Shown here: in pieces, positions 6,402-13,082 of the stretch | Layout: each line of letters begins with the position of its first letter | Position numbering within the stretch: the first letter of the stretch is position 1 | DNA from: CAZLYF01 sp964586835 | Lineage (GTDB): Bacteria > Bacillota > Clostridia > Christensenellales > Aristaeellaceae | DNA: 13,082 bases | Assembly (NCBI GenBank): GCA_964586835.1 | Contig: CAZPIC010000051.1 | Span: 1-13,082, forward strand | Reading direction: 5' to 3' | Notes under the pieces: generated by a model | What the model was told of the DNA's origin: nothing | Databases searched by the model: none | Seen by the model: only the letters and a program-made list of their open reading frames with translations | Program-made: the position numbers and the translations under genes

Positions 6402-7676
6402 ATGCGTATCAAGAAACGGTGGGCACTGTATCTGGCCGCCCTGCTGCTGGTCGGCATGGGGGCGACAGCGGCAAGCGCATCTGCAGAAGGAGGGTCCGTC
6501 TACTATCTGAGCTTCAAGCCGGAGCAGGACCCCCAATGGCAGGACCTTGCGAAACTGTACACGGAACAGACGGGCGTTCCCGTCACCATCCTGACGGCTG
6601 CTTCGGGAACCTATGAAACCACCCTGAAGGCCGAACTGGCGAAGACCGAAGCGCCCACCCTGTTCCAGGTGAACGGGCCCGTGGGCCTGGCCAGCTGGAA
6701 GGACTACTGCTACGACCTATCCGACACCCGTGTGCTGGCTGAGCTGTCTTCCGATGAGTTTGCCTTAAAGAACGGGGACGAGGTTGCCGGCATCAGCTAT
6801 GTCATCGAGTCCTACGGCATCATCGTGAACAAGGCGCTGCTGACCAAGGCGGGCTATGCGCTGGAAGACATCCGCAACTTCGCGGACCTGCAGCGCGTGG
6901 CGGAGGACATCACTGCCCGCAAGGGAGAGCTGGGTTTCTCAGCCTTTACCTCCGCGGGCATGGAGGCGTCCTCCGACTGGCGCTTTAAAACCCATCTGGC
7001 CAACCTGCCCATCTACTATGAATACAAGGAAGAGGGCATCAACAACACCGCCGCCATCAAGGGCACCTACCTGGACAACTACAAAATGATCTGGGATCTG
7101 TACATCAACAACGCCACGGTCAACCCTGCACTGCTGAGCACCAAAACTGGCGATGATGCCGTGGCGGAGTTTGTGACCGAAGAAGCGGTGTTCTACCAAA
7201 ACGGCACCTGGGCCTTCAACGACGTGATTGAAATAGGGGAAGAGAACCTTGGCATGCTTCCCATCTACATCGGCGCCGAAGGGGAGGAGCAGCAGGGCCT
7301 TTGCACCGGAACCGAGAACTACTGGTGTGTCAACAAGAACGCTACGGAAGCGAACATCCAGGCAACGCTGGACTTCATGTACTGGTGCGCCACCTCTGAA
7401 GAGGGGGTCAACATCCTGTGCAGGGACATGGGCTTTGTCATTCCCTTCAAGAGCAACCTGGAGTCCACCAACATCCTGGTAAACAGCGCCAGCGATTATG
7501 TGGCCAAAGGCTACACCCCCGTCTCCTGGAACTTCACCACCATGCCCTCCAAGCAGTGGAAGGATGGCGTGGGTTCCGCCCTGACCGCTTACGCCGCGGG
7601 AATAGAGACATGGGACGCGGTGGCGACGGCATTTGTGGACGAGTGGGCGACGGAATACGCAGCTGCTAATCCGTAG
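6402..7676 (+). CDS. Extracellular sugar-binding protein of an ABC transporter
   Basis: This 424-residue family 1 (MalE-type) solute-binding protein captures a carbohydrate outside the cell and delivers it to the two permeases downstream. The N-terminus MRIKKRW followed by a hydrophobic stretch and ATAASASAEGG is a signal peptide, probably cleaved after an Ala-Ser-Ala. The mature part has typical features, such as LFQVNGPVGLASWKD, YGIIVNKALL, FYQNGTWAF and a C-terminal MPSKQWKDGVGSAL region. There is no lipobox cysteine at the cleavage region, unusual for a Gram-positive binding protein, which normally needs a lipid anchor. It is followed by a 94-bp gap with a strong hairpin before the permease genes. 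Alpha-gluco-oligosaccharides are plausible substrates because of the GH31 gene, but this is inference. Confidence 0.92.
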   Translation: MRIKKRWALYLAALLLVGMGATAASASAEGGSVYYLSFKPEQDPQWQDLAKLYTEQTGVPVTILTAASGTYETTLKAELAKTEAPTLFQVNGPVGLASWKDYCYDLSDTRVLAELSSDEFALKNGDEVAGISYVIESYGIIVNKALLTKAGYALEDIRNFADLQRVAEDITARKGELGFSAFTSAGMEASSDWRFKTHLANLPIYYEYKEEGINNTAAIKGTYLDNYKMIWDLYINNATVNPALLSTKTGDDAVAEFVTEEAVFYQNGTWAFNDVIEIGEENLGMLPIYIGAEGEEQQGLCTGTENYWCVNKNATEANIQATLDFMYWCATSEEGVNILCRDMGFVIPFKSNLESTNILVNSASDYVAKGYTPVSWNFTTMPSKQWKDGVGSALTAYAAGIETWDAVATAFVDEWATEYAAANP

Positions 7677-7700
7677 CCAGATCGTCATCCCCCGACCCAC

Positions 7701-7731
7701 GGGGCGGACAGGCCGCAGGTCTGGCCGCCCC
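7701..7731 (+). other. Intercistronic stem-loop between binding-protein and permease genes
   Basis: GGGGCGGACAGGCC (7701-7714) and GGTCTGGCCGCCCC (7718-7731) form a 14-bp GC-rich stem with two mismatches and a GCA loop. Only two Ts follow, so full termination is unlikely. Hairpins at this place in malE-malF-type operons are known to stabilise the upstream message and give more binding protein than permease. That role is inferred here. Confidence 0.6.
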
Positions 7732-7770
7732 TTCCCTCATGCCAAGGGGTATGGCCGAAAGGAAGACACC

Positions 7771-8613
7771 ATGGAAAAAGCCATTAAAAAAACCTTTCCC
7801 CTGTTTGTCCTGCCAACCCTCGTGGCCTTTGCCATTGGCTTCATCGTTCCCTTTGGGCTGGGGATTTGGTTGTCGCTGTGTGAGTTCGTGACGGTGGCGG
7901 ACGCGAAGTTTGTGGGACTGCGCAACTACATGGCTGCCTTTTCCGACGGGATCTTCGTCCATTCGTTTGTATTTACCGCTTTGTTTGCCGTGGCCAGCCT
8001 GGCCATCAGCAATGTCGTCGCCTTCTTTCTGGCTTCTCTGCTTTCAAAAAAACTTCCGGGCACTAATACCTTTCGCACAACCTTCTTTATGCCGAACCTC
8101 ATTGGGGGCATTGTGCTGGGATATATCTGGCAGCTGATCTTTGACGGCATTTTGGTGCGCTATGAGGTGGCGTTGAAGCTCTATGCTCATTTAGGGTTTT
8201 GGGGGCTGGTCATCATGGTGTGCTGGCAGCAGATCGGTTACCGCATGATTATCTACATTGCGGGGCTCAAAGCCATCCCCAGGGAGGTCAACGAAGCTGC
8301 GGCGATTGACGGTGCCAGCCGCAAACAGCTGCTGACCAACATCACCCTGCCCATGATGATGCCTGTCATCACCATCAACACCTTTCTTTCCCTGACGGGA
8401 GGCTTTAAGCTTTTTGACCAAAACCTGGCCCTGACGGCGGGAGAACCCATGCGGCAGACGGAGATGATGGCACTGAATATCTTCAACACCTTCTATGCCC
8501 GCACAGGCTATGAAGGGGTGGGCCAGGCCAAAGCCGTCGTGTTTTTCGTGATTGTGGTGGGGCTTGGCCTGCTGCAGTTGCGCATCACACGCACCAGGGA
8601 GGTGCAGCAATGA
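7771..8613 (+). CDS. Sugar ABC transporter permease, MalF/UgpA type
   Basis: This 280-residue inner-membrane permease forms half of the translocation channel. Several hydrophobic segments are visible (for example about 9-34, 62-92, 106-124, 142-166, 195-210 and 254-270). The cytoplasmic EAA loop that contacts the ATPase is EVNEAAAIDGASRKQLL (172-188). The start at 7771 is chosen because AAAGGAAG (7758-7765) sits five bases upstream and the protein then begins with a short basic stretch before the first membrane segment; the longer open frame would reach back into the binding-protein gene. The stop overlaps the next start by four bases (ATGA), indicating coupled translation. Confidence 0.95.
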   Translation: MEKAIKKTFPLFVLPTLVAFAIGFIVPFGLGIWLSLCEFVTVADAKFVGLRNYMAAFSDGIFVHSFVFTALFAVASLAISNVVAFFLASLLSKKLPGTNTFRTTFFMPNLIGGIVLGYIWQLIFDGILVRYEVALKLYAHLGFWGLVIMVCWQQIGYRMIIYIAGLKAIPREVNEAAAIDGASRKQLLTNITLPMMMPVITINTFLSLTGGFKLFDQNLALTAGEPMRQTEMMALNIFNTFYARTGYEGVGQAKAVVFFVIVVGLGLLQLRITRTREVQQ

Positions 8614-9452
8614 ACCGAAGAAAGCACGGTTTCGGCACATGCCTGTCGGTGGGCGGGCTGTCAGTGCTGGCGATCCTCTATGTTGTGCCGATTCTTCTGA
8701 TCTTTATCAACTCATTTAAAAGTAAGACCTGGATCACAAAAACCCCCTTTCTTCCGCCCAACGCGAGCACCTGGGTTGGTTTAGAGAACTATCAGCGGGG
8801 TCTTGATTACTACAAGTTTCTCTCGGGCCTGGGCTCTTCCCTCATGATTACGGTGGGCTCAGTACTGGCCATCCTTCTTCTGTGCTCCATGTTTGCCTGG
8901 TACATCACCCGGGTTCAGAACAAATGGACAAAGCTTCTGTATCTTCTATGCGTGTTTTCCATGGTGGTGCCCTTTCAGATGGTCATGTTCACCCTGGCTA
9001 AGGTGTCCGATACCCTCAAGCTCAATACACCCTGGGGGATTATCATTGTGTATCTGGGGTTTGGCACAGGCCTGGCGGTGTTCATGTTCAGCGGCTTTGT
9101 CAAGGGCATCCCGCTGGAGATTGAGGAGTCGGCCATGATCGACGGTGCGAACCCGGTGCGGACCTTCTTTCACATCGATGTGGCCATCATGATCCCTACC
9201 TTCATCTCCGTGGGCATCCTGCAAACCATGTGGATTTGGAACGACTTCCTGCTGCCCTACCTGGTGCTGGATCTGAAAAAATACAAGACCATTCCCATCA
9301 TCATCCAGTCCATGAAGGGCAGCTACGGACGGGTAGACATGGGCGCCATCATGGCCTGCCTGGTCATGGCGGTCATTCCAGTGATTGTGTTTTTCATAGC
9401 GGCGCAAAAATACATCATCGAGGGTGTGGCTGCGGGTGCCGTCAAAGGCTGA
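8610..9452 (+). CDS. Sugar ABC transporter permease, MalG/UgpE type
   Basis: This 280-residue permease is the second half of the transmembrane channel. Hydrophobic segments begin at about 13-35, then 75-98, 108-130, 142-164 and 191-210, with a last one near 250-270. The EAA-type loop reads IPLEIEESAMIDGANPVRTF (167-186); the usual EAA triplet is ESA, and the proline-rich end of the motif is altered. A strong AGGGAGGT (8596-8603) lies six bases before the ATG, inside the preceding gene. No ATPase gene is present, so the system presumably uses a shared MsmX-type ATPase encoded elsewhere. Confidence 0.95.
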   Translation: MNRRKHGFGTCLSVGGLSVLAILYVVPILLIFINSFKSKTWITKTPFLPPNASTWVGLENYQRGLDYYKFLSGLGSSLMITVGSVLAILLLCSMFAWYITRVQNKWTKLLYLLCVFSMVVPFQMVMFTLAKVSDTLKLNTPWGIIIVYLGFGTGLAVFMFSGFVKGIPLEIEESAMIDGANPVRTFFHIDVAIMIPTFISVGILQTMWIWNDFLLPYLVLDLKKYKTIPIIIQSMKGSYGRVDMGAIMACLVMAVIPVIVFFIAAQKYIIEGVAAGAVKG

Positions 9453-9476
9453 CCCGGTGCCCAAAGAGACGGAGCC

Positions 9477-11861
9477 ATGAGGAAGGAAAAAAACCCCGCT
9501 GTCCTCCCAAACCCACTTGCCCACGAGAAGGCTGTGATTCAGGGGGAACGCTATCGCATCACACTGCTGACAGAGCAGCTGATTCGCCTGGAATACAGCC
9601 AGGACGGAAGCTTCACCGACCGCCCGACCCAGACGGTATTCAACCGGGCGTTTCCCGTCCCTCTCTATTCCGCTGAGACGCGAGGGGACCGGCTGGTGCT
9701 TCGCACCCGGTTTTTAAGGCTCGTCTACGACCAGGGTCCTTTCAGCAGGGAGGGCTTGTTCATCGAGGTCGGGGGCGGCCACAGCCTCTACAGCAGCACA
9801 TGGCGCTACGGCGATGCCTTTGAGACCCTTAAGGGAACCATCCGCACCCTGGACCGGTCGGAAGGCGAGGTGCCGCTGGCGGAGGGGCTGCTGTCTAAAA
9901 ACGGTTTTTCAGTGCTGGATGATTCCGCAAGCATGACCTTTACGCCAAAGGGATGGGTGGAGCCACCCGCTGCAGGCAGAACAGACCTGTACTTCTTTGG
10001 CTACGGAAGGGATTATCTTGCCTGCCTGCGGGATTTCTTTCGGCTGTCAGGGCCCACTCCCCTGTTGCCCCGATTTGCGCTGGGTAACTGGTGGAGCCGC
10101 TATCACCCATACACCGAAGAGGAATACCGAACCCTGATGCTGAGCTTTGAAAAGGAACGCATCCCCCTGTCAGTGGCCGTCATCGACATGGACTGGCACC
10201 TGACGGACATTCCACCCCATTTCGGAAGCGGATGGACCGGATACACGTGGAACCGCGGTCTGTTCCCTGACCCTGCTGCCTTTCTGTCCTGGCTGCATGA
10301 ACGCGGGCTGCGCACGGCCCTGAACGTCCATCCCGCAGAGGGGGTGCGCGCCTATGAAGCGGCGTATCCCGCCATGGCAGAGGCGCTGGGACGGGATCCT
10401 GAATCCGGTGAGAAAATGGACTTTGACGCTGCGGACCCGGCCTTCATGGAGGCCTATTTCAAATATCTGCACCATCCCCAGGAAGGCCTGGGGGTGGATT
10501 TTTGGTGGATCGACTGGCAGCAGCAGGGCGGCAGCAGTGTAAAGGGCCTGGACCCTCTGTGGATTCTCAATCACTATCACTTTCTGGACAATCAGAAAAA
10601 TGAAAACCGGCCGCTGATCCTGTCTCGCTATGCGGGTCCGGGCTCCCACCGTTACCCCATTGGCTTTTCAGGGGATACCGTCATCACCTGGGAGAGCCTT
10701 GCTTTTCAGCCCTATTTCACAGCGACGGCTTCCAATGTGGGCTTTGGATGGTGGAGCCATGATATCGGCGGTCACTCCCATGGCATCAGGGATGAAGAAC
10801 TGGCTGTGCGATGGTTTCAGCTGGGCGTCTTCTCCCCTATCCTGCGCATGCACGGCTCCGACAATCCCTTCATTCTCAAGACGCCCTGGCACTATGGGCC
10901 TGTTGCTGCCAGGGCCATCCGCTTTTTCCTGCGGTTTCGACACCGGCTGCTTCCTTATCTGTACAGCATGAACCATCGCCTGGCTCAAGAAGGGGTCCCC
11001 CTCATCTGTCCTATGTACTATTTTCATCCCCACGAGGACGAAGCTTATCAGGTCCCCAACCAATACTGGTTTGGGGACAGCCTGATTGCCTGCCCCATTA
11101 CCCAGGCGGTGGACTCCGTGACGGGGCGCGGGCGTTTTGAAGCCTGGCTTCCCCCGGGCAGCTATTATGACATCTTCTGCGGACGGAGATATGCGGGCAA
11201 CCGGCGCGTGGCCCTGCACCGTACCGTGGAACAGATGCCCGTGCTGGCCGTGGCTGGAAGCATCCTGCCCCTGGTCGCGCAGGAGTATGCCGGAAATAGC
11301 ACGGAAAACCCGTCTGCCCTGGAGCTATGGGTGTTTGCCGGCGCCGACGGCTCATTCCTTCTGCGGGAAGACAACGGGAAACCCGCGGACGCCATGGAAA
11401 GTGTACTTACGCATCTGAGCTATGTGGAGGGGACACCCGCCTTGCTGCGCATCCGTCAAGGCTGTGAAGGAAAGGGCGTTGTGCCGGCAGGGCGAACCGT
11501 TCAGCTCAAGCTCTTTGGCTTTACCGGCCTGCAAAAGGCAAAGGCGGCTTGGGCCGGGCACAGCGCCCTCTGCCCTGTGGAAGCCTTGGACAATACCTAC
11601 AGCGTCAAGCTTCCTGCCGGGGTGGACCTATCCGACTGCCTGATCACCCTGGACACGGAGGGCCTGGCAGCCAATGCATCAGAACAGGACCTGTTCGCTG
11701 TACTGCAGGATGCCAGGATACATCATGACCTGAAATGGCAGGCTTTTCACATCATCCAAAGGGAAAAGAGCGCAGCAGGCAGGCTGTTGCAGTTGGAGTG
11801 CCTGGGGCTTCCCCCAGCGCTCTTTGCAGCTCTGTGCGAGATCATTGCTGCTGAAGCCTGA
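9477..11861 (+). CDS. GH31-family alpha-glycosidase
   Basis: This 794-residue glycoside hydrolase is probably an alpha-glucosidase acting on the imported oligosaccharide. It has no signal peptide, so it should be cytoplasmic. An N-terminal beta-sandwich (to about 190) precedes the catalytic barrel (about 195-525), followed by C-terminal beta domains. The nucleophile is D346 in VDFWWIDWQQ and the acid/base is D400 in GFSGDTVITW. Other family active-site residues are D237 and D239 (IDMDWH), R384 (SRYAGPGSHRYP), D429 (WWSHDIGGH) and H459 (RMHGSD). The nucleophile motif differs from the common W-D-x-N-E form. After about residue 705 there is an extra helical tail. The ribosome binding site is weak (AGAG at 9465-9468; GGAG two bases before the ATG is too close). 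It starts 24 bp after the permease gene and is the last gene of the operon. Alpha-xylosidase or alpha-galactosidase activity cannot be excluded. Confidence 0.93.
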   Translation: MRKEKNPAVLPNPLAHEKAVIQGERYRITLLTEQLIRLEYSQDGSFTDRPTQTVFNRAFPVPLYSAETRGDRLVLRTRFLRLVYDQGPFSREGLFIEVGGGHSLYSSTWRYGDAFETLKGTIRTLDRSEGEVPLAEGLLSKNGFSVLDDSASMTFTPKGWVEPPAAGRTDLYFFGYGRDYLACLRDFFRLSGPTPLLPRFALGNWWSRYHPYTEEEYRTLMLSFEKERIPLSVAVIDMDWHLTDIPPHFGSGWTGYTWNRGLFPDPAAFLSWLHERGLRTALNVHPAEGVRAYEAAYPAMAEALGRDPESGEKMDFDAADPAFMEAYFKYLHHPQEGLGVDFWWIDWQQQGGSSVKGLDPLWILNHYHFLDNQKNENRPLILSRYAGPGSHRYPIGFSGDTVITWESLAFQPYFTATASNVGFGWWSHDIGGHSHGIRDEELAVRWFQLGVFSPILRMHGSDNPFILKTPWHYGPVAARAIRFFLRFRHRLLPYLYSMNHRLAQEGVPLICPMYYFHPHEDEAYQVPNQYWFGDSLIACPITQAVDSVTGRGRFEAWLPPGSYYDIFCGRRYAGNRRVALHRTVEQMPVLAVAGSILPLVAQEYAGNSTENPSALELWVFAGADGSFLLREDNGKPADAMESVLTHLSYVEGTPALLRIRQGCEGKGVVPAGRTVQLKLFGFTGLQKAKAAWAGHSALCPVEALDNTYSVKLPAGVDLSDCLITLDTEGLAANASEQDLFAVLQDARIHHDLKWQAFHIIQREKSAAGRLLQLECLGLPPALFAALCEIIAAEA

Positions 11862-12346
11862 CGACCAGCCTGCGGGCTCTCTCTGCAAGCTTCTTCAAAA
11901 GAGTGCCGTGTGCCGTGCCTTGGAAGGCGAGCGATGCGATCCAGGACGCGCGCATAAAAGTTCGAACTCTGGCAGTGCTTCAGTGATGGGCTTTGTCCCA
12001 TACGGTCTTTCCGAACATTTTCATCAAGCCTTCTGTTTTGCTGGCCTGCGTTCACCGCAGGCGGACGCGGGGATTCCTCCGGGGTCGGTCTCTGCCATGA
12101 TCGACGCAGGCCGCATCGGCGATGAAGCACAGCCTGTACGTGGATTTTGCTACTTTCTTTCCGCGTTGCACGTCCCGGGGCGGGCTCGCTCAAAGGATGG
12201 GATCCGGGATACGATACAGGAACGTATCCGTGCTTTTGCCCTTCGAAACTTGAGATGAAAACCTGAGGAAAACTTCAAAAAGAGCACATATCGCATGAAT
12301 GAGCTGGGATTCAAGCGATTATTGCAGAATTTGGGAAAACTTCAAC
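11862..12346. other. Intergenic region with hairpins, no convincing gene
   Basis: Frames are open on both strands for more than 130 codons across this stretch, but neither has a ribosome binding site or recognisable motifs. Two perfect hairpins are visible: GCCTGCG-TTCAC-CGCAGGC (12044-12062) and GGATACG/CGTATCC (12207-12229). No clear terminator for the sugar operon was found, although AGCCTGCGGGCT (11869-11880) is a small stem close to the stop. The stretch could be a decayed gene or a structured RNA. Confidence 0.4.
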
Positions 12347-12363
12347 TTTGACTATCTTTGACC
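12347..12363 (-). promoter_or_regulatory. CtsR operator (heat-shock box)
   Basis: Read on the minus strand the site is GGTCAAA-GAT-AGTCAAA, a perfect match to the CtsR consensus RGTCAAA-NAN-RGTCAAA. It covers the -35 of the hsp20 promoter, the expected place for repression. CtsR is a class III heat-shock repressor of Gram-positive bacteria, so the site also indicates the type of organism. Confidence 0.85.
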
Positions 12364-12376
12364 AATGCGGTATAGT
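12348..12376 (+). promoter_or_regulatory. Sigma-A promoter of the hsp20 gene
   Basis: TTGACT (12348-12353) and TATAGT (12371-12376) each match the consensus at five of six positions with 17-bp spacing. Transcription would start near 12383, giving a leader of about 68 nt with a small stem CGGAGC/GCTCCG (12386-12403). The -35 lies inside the CtsR operator. Confidence 0.8.
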
Positions 12377-12450
12377 AGGCATGGACGGAGCGGGAAGGCT
12401 CCGGCCTGTCAGAGTGAAGACGAGAGTACAAGAAAGGGAGGTCGTGTCAA

Positions 12451-12936
12451 ATGACAACCATTATTCCTTATCGTGGACGGCTGGGCTTGAGCGTTCCCAG
12501 TCAGCTTAACAACCTGCTCAACGATAGCTTCTTCCGTTCTTTCTTCGATATGAGTGACTGGCTTGGCAGTTCAGGCATGAACTACGGCTTCCGTGTCGAT
12601 ATCAAGGATCAGAAGGACAACTATGTCCTTGAAGCCGAGCTTCCGGGGCTGAAGGAAGACCAGATCAACCTGAGCATTGACGAGGATATCCTGAAGATCA
12701 GCGCCGAGGTCAATACGGATGACGAGCAGAAAGAAAAGGGCTACTATTATCGGGAGCGCCGGTATGGACACTGCGAGCGCAGGTTCAACCTGGAAGGCAT
12801 CAGGCAGGATGAAATTAAGGCCGAGTATAAAAGCGGCATCCTGTATGTAACGCTTCCCAAAATGAAACCTGAACCCAAGAAGGCTGAAAAGCGTATCGCC
12901 ATCAATGTGCCTGCTGAAGAAAAGGAATCTAAGTAA
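12451..12936 (+). CDS. Hsp20 small heat-shock protein
   Basis: This 161-residue chaperone holds unfolding proteins without using ATP and assembles into oligomers in the cytoplasm. A short N-terminal arm (1-45, with LLNDSFFRSFFDM) precedes the alpha-crystallin domain (about 46-137). The domain includes VLEAELPGLKEDQI and the signature AEYKSGILYVTLPK (124-137). The C-terminal extension carries an I-x-I motif (I149-A-I151) used for oligomer assembly, then an acidic/lysine tail. The ribosome binding site AAGGGAGGT (12434-12442) lies eight bases before the ATG. The upstream CtsR box predicts induction by heat or protein stress. It stands alone, followed by an inverted repeat. Confidence 0.96.
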   Translation: MTTIIPYRGRLGLSVPSQLNNLLNDSFFRSFFDMSDWLGSSGMNYGFRVDIKDQKDNYVLEAELPGLKEDQINLSIDEDILKISAEVNTDDEQKEKGYYYRERRYGHCERRFNLEGIRQDEIKAEYKSGILYVTLPKMKPEPKKAEKRIAINVPAEEKESK

Positions 12937-12961
12937 GGTCCTCTGAAGACCACGCCACAAC

Positions 12962-13002
12962 ATGAAACGTGCCGTCCGCAAAAAACGGACGGCACGTTTC
13001 AT
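12962..13002. terminator. Perfect 17-bp inverted repeat after hsp20
   Basis: ATGAAACGTGCCGTCCG (12962-12978) and its exact complement (12986-13002) flank the loop CAAAAAA. The stem lies 25 bases after the stop codon, the right place for a terminator. No run of Ts follows the stem; the only Ts are in the descending arm (GTTTCAT). It may act as a bidirectional terminator or as a 3' stabiliser of the message. Confidence 0.65.
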
Positions 13003-13082
13003 AGATGGCGCTTCGTGGCGCTCTTGCAACCTGAATTCCCGAGAATTTATCACTATGAACGCGATCAAGTGTTGAAACAACT
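13003..13082. other. Right edge, no gene seen
   Basis: These 80 bases hold a short direct repeat (TGGCGCT twice at 13005-13021) and a small stem AATTC/GAATT (13034-13047). A TTGCAA at 13024-13029 could be a weak -35, but no good -10 follows. No coding sequence can be supported. Confidence 0.3.

Noticed and set aside
7633..7770. Upstream extension of the MalF-type permease
   Set aside because: It would overlap the binding-protein gene and run through the intercistronic hairpin. The ATG at 7771 has a good ribosome site and a normal N-terminus.
11747..12193. 148-codon minus-strand frame
   Set aside because: It overlaps GH31 in antisense and shows no start signals or motifs. It is probably a GC-driven open frame.
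11824..12258. 144-codon open frame overlapping the end of GH31
   Set aside because: It begins inside the GH31 gene in another frame and has no ribosome binding site or family motifs. A decayed gene cannot be excluded.
12571..13080. 169-codon minus-strand frame over hsp20
   Set aside because: It is the antisense shadow of the hsp20 gene and runs through the inverted repeat.

Overview
This window looks like a chromosomal segment of a moderately GC-rich Gram-positive bacterium, probably a member of the Clostridia (Bacillota). The evidence is a perfect CtsR-type heat-shock box, strong purine-rich Shine-Dalgarno sites, LacI/MalEFG-type sugar uptake genes, and a secreted SH3-repeat protein with PTPSPTP-type linkers. 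I cannot place it to species. No complete mobile element, CRISPR array, rRNA or tRNA was found.

Layout. Bases 1-511 are non-coding and rich in hairpins, with a possible insertion-sequence end at the extreme left. A good sigma-A promoter (512-540) drives a two-gene threonine operon, thrC-thrB (579-3001), the last two steps from homoserine to threonine. Facing it on the minus strand is a 575-residue secreted protein (2929-4656) with three SH3-like domains and four copies of a roughly 72-residue MucBP-like beta repeat. The ends of thrB and this gene overlap tail-to-tail by 73 bp.

After about 570 bp without a convincing gene comes a carbohydrate-use operon on the plus strand (5317-11861): a LacI-family regulator, an extracellular sugar-binding protein, two MalF/MalG-type permeases and a cytoplasmic GH31 alpha-glycosidase. 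A perfect 14-bp LacI-type palindrome (TGGAAACGTTTCCA, 5273-5286) lies just downstream of the putative promoter of the regulator gene, so the whole operon may be under one autoregulated switch. The logic appears to be: sugar binds outside the cell, passes intact through the permease (energised by an ATPase encoded elsewhere), and is hydrolysed inside by GH31. A strong hairpin between the binding-protein and permease genes fits the usual higher expression of binding protein over permease.

After about 485 bp without a convincing gene, an Hsp20 small heat-shock gene (12451-12936) follows. Its promoter (TTGACT-17-TATAGT) is covered at the -35 by a consensus CtsR operator, and a perfect 17-bp inverted repeat lies after the gene.

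Nothing here is clearly a new system. The points most worth a second look are the secreted SH3/MucBP-like repeat protein and its overlap with thrB, the sugar-binding protein with no lipobox, the GH31 with a WWIDWQQ nucleophile motif and C-terminal tail, and the structured non-coding stretches.
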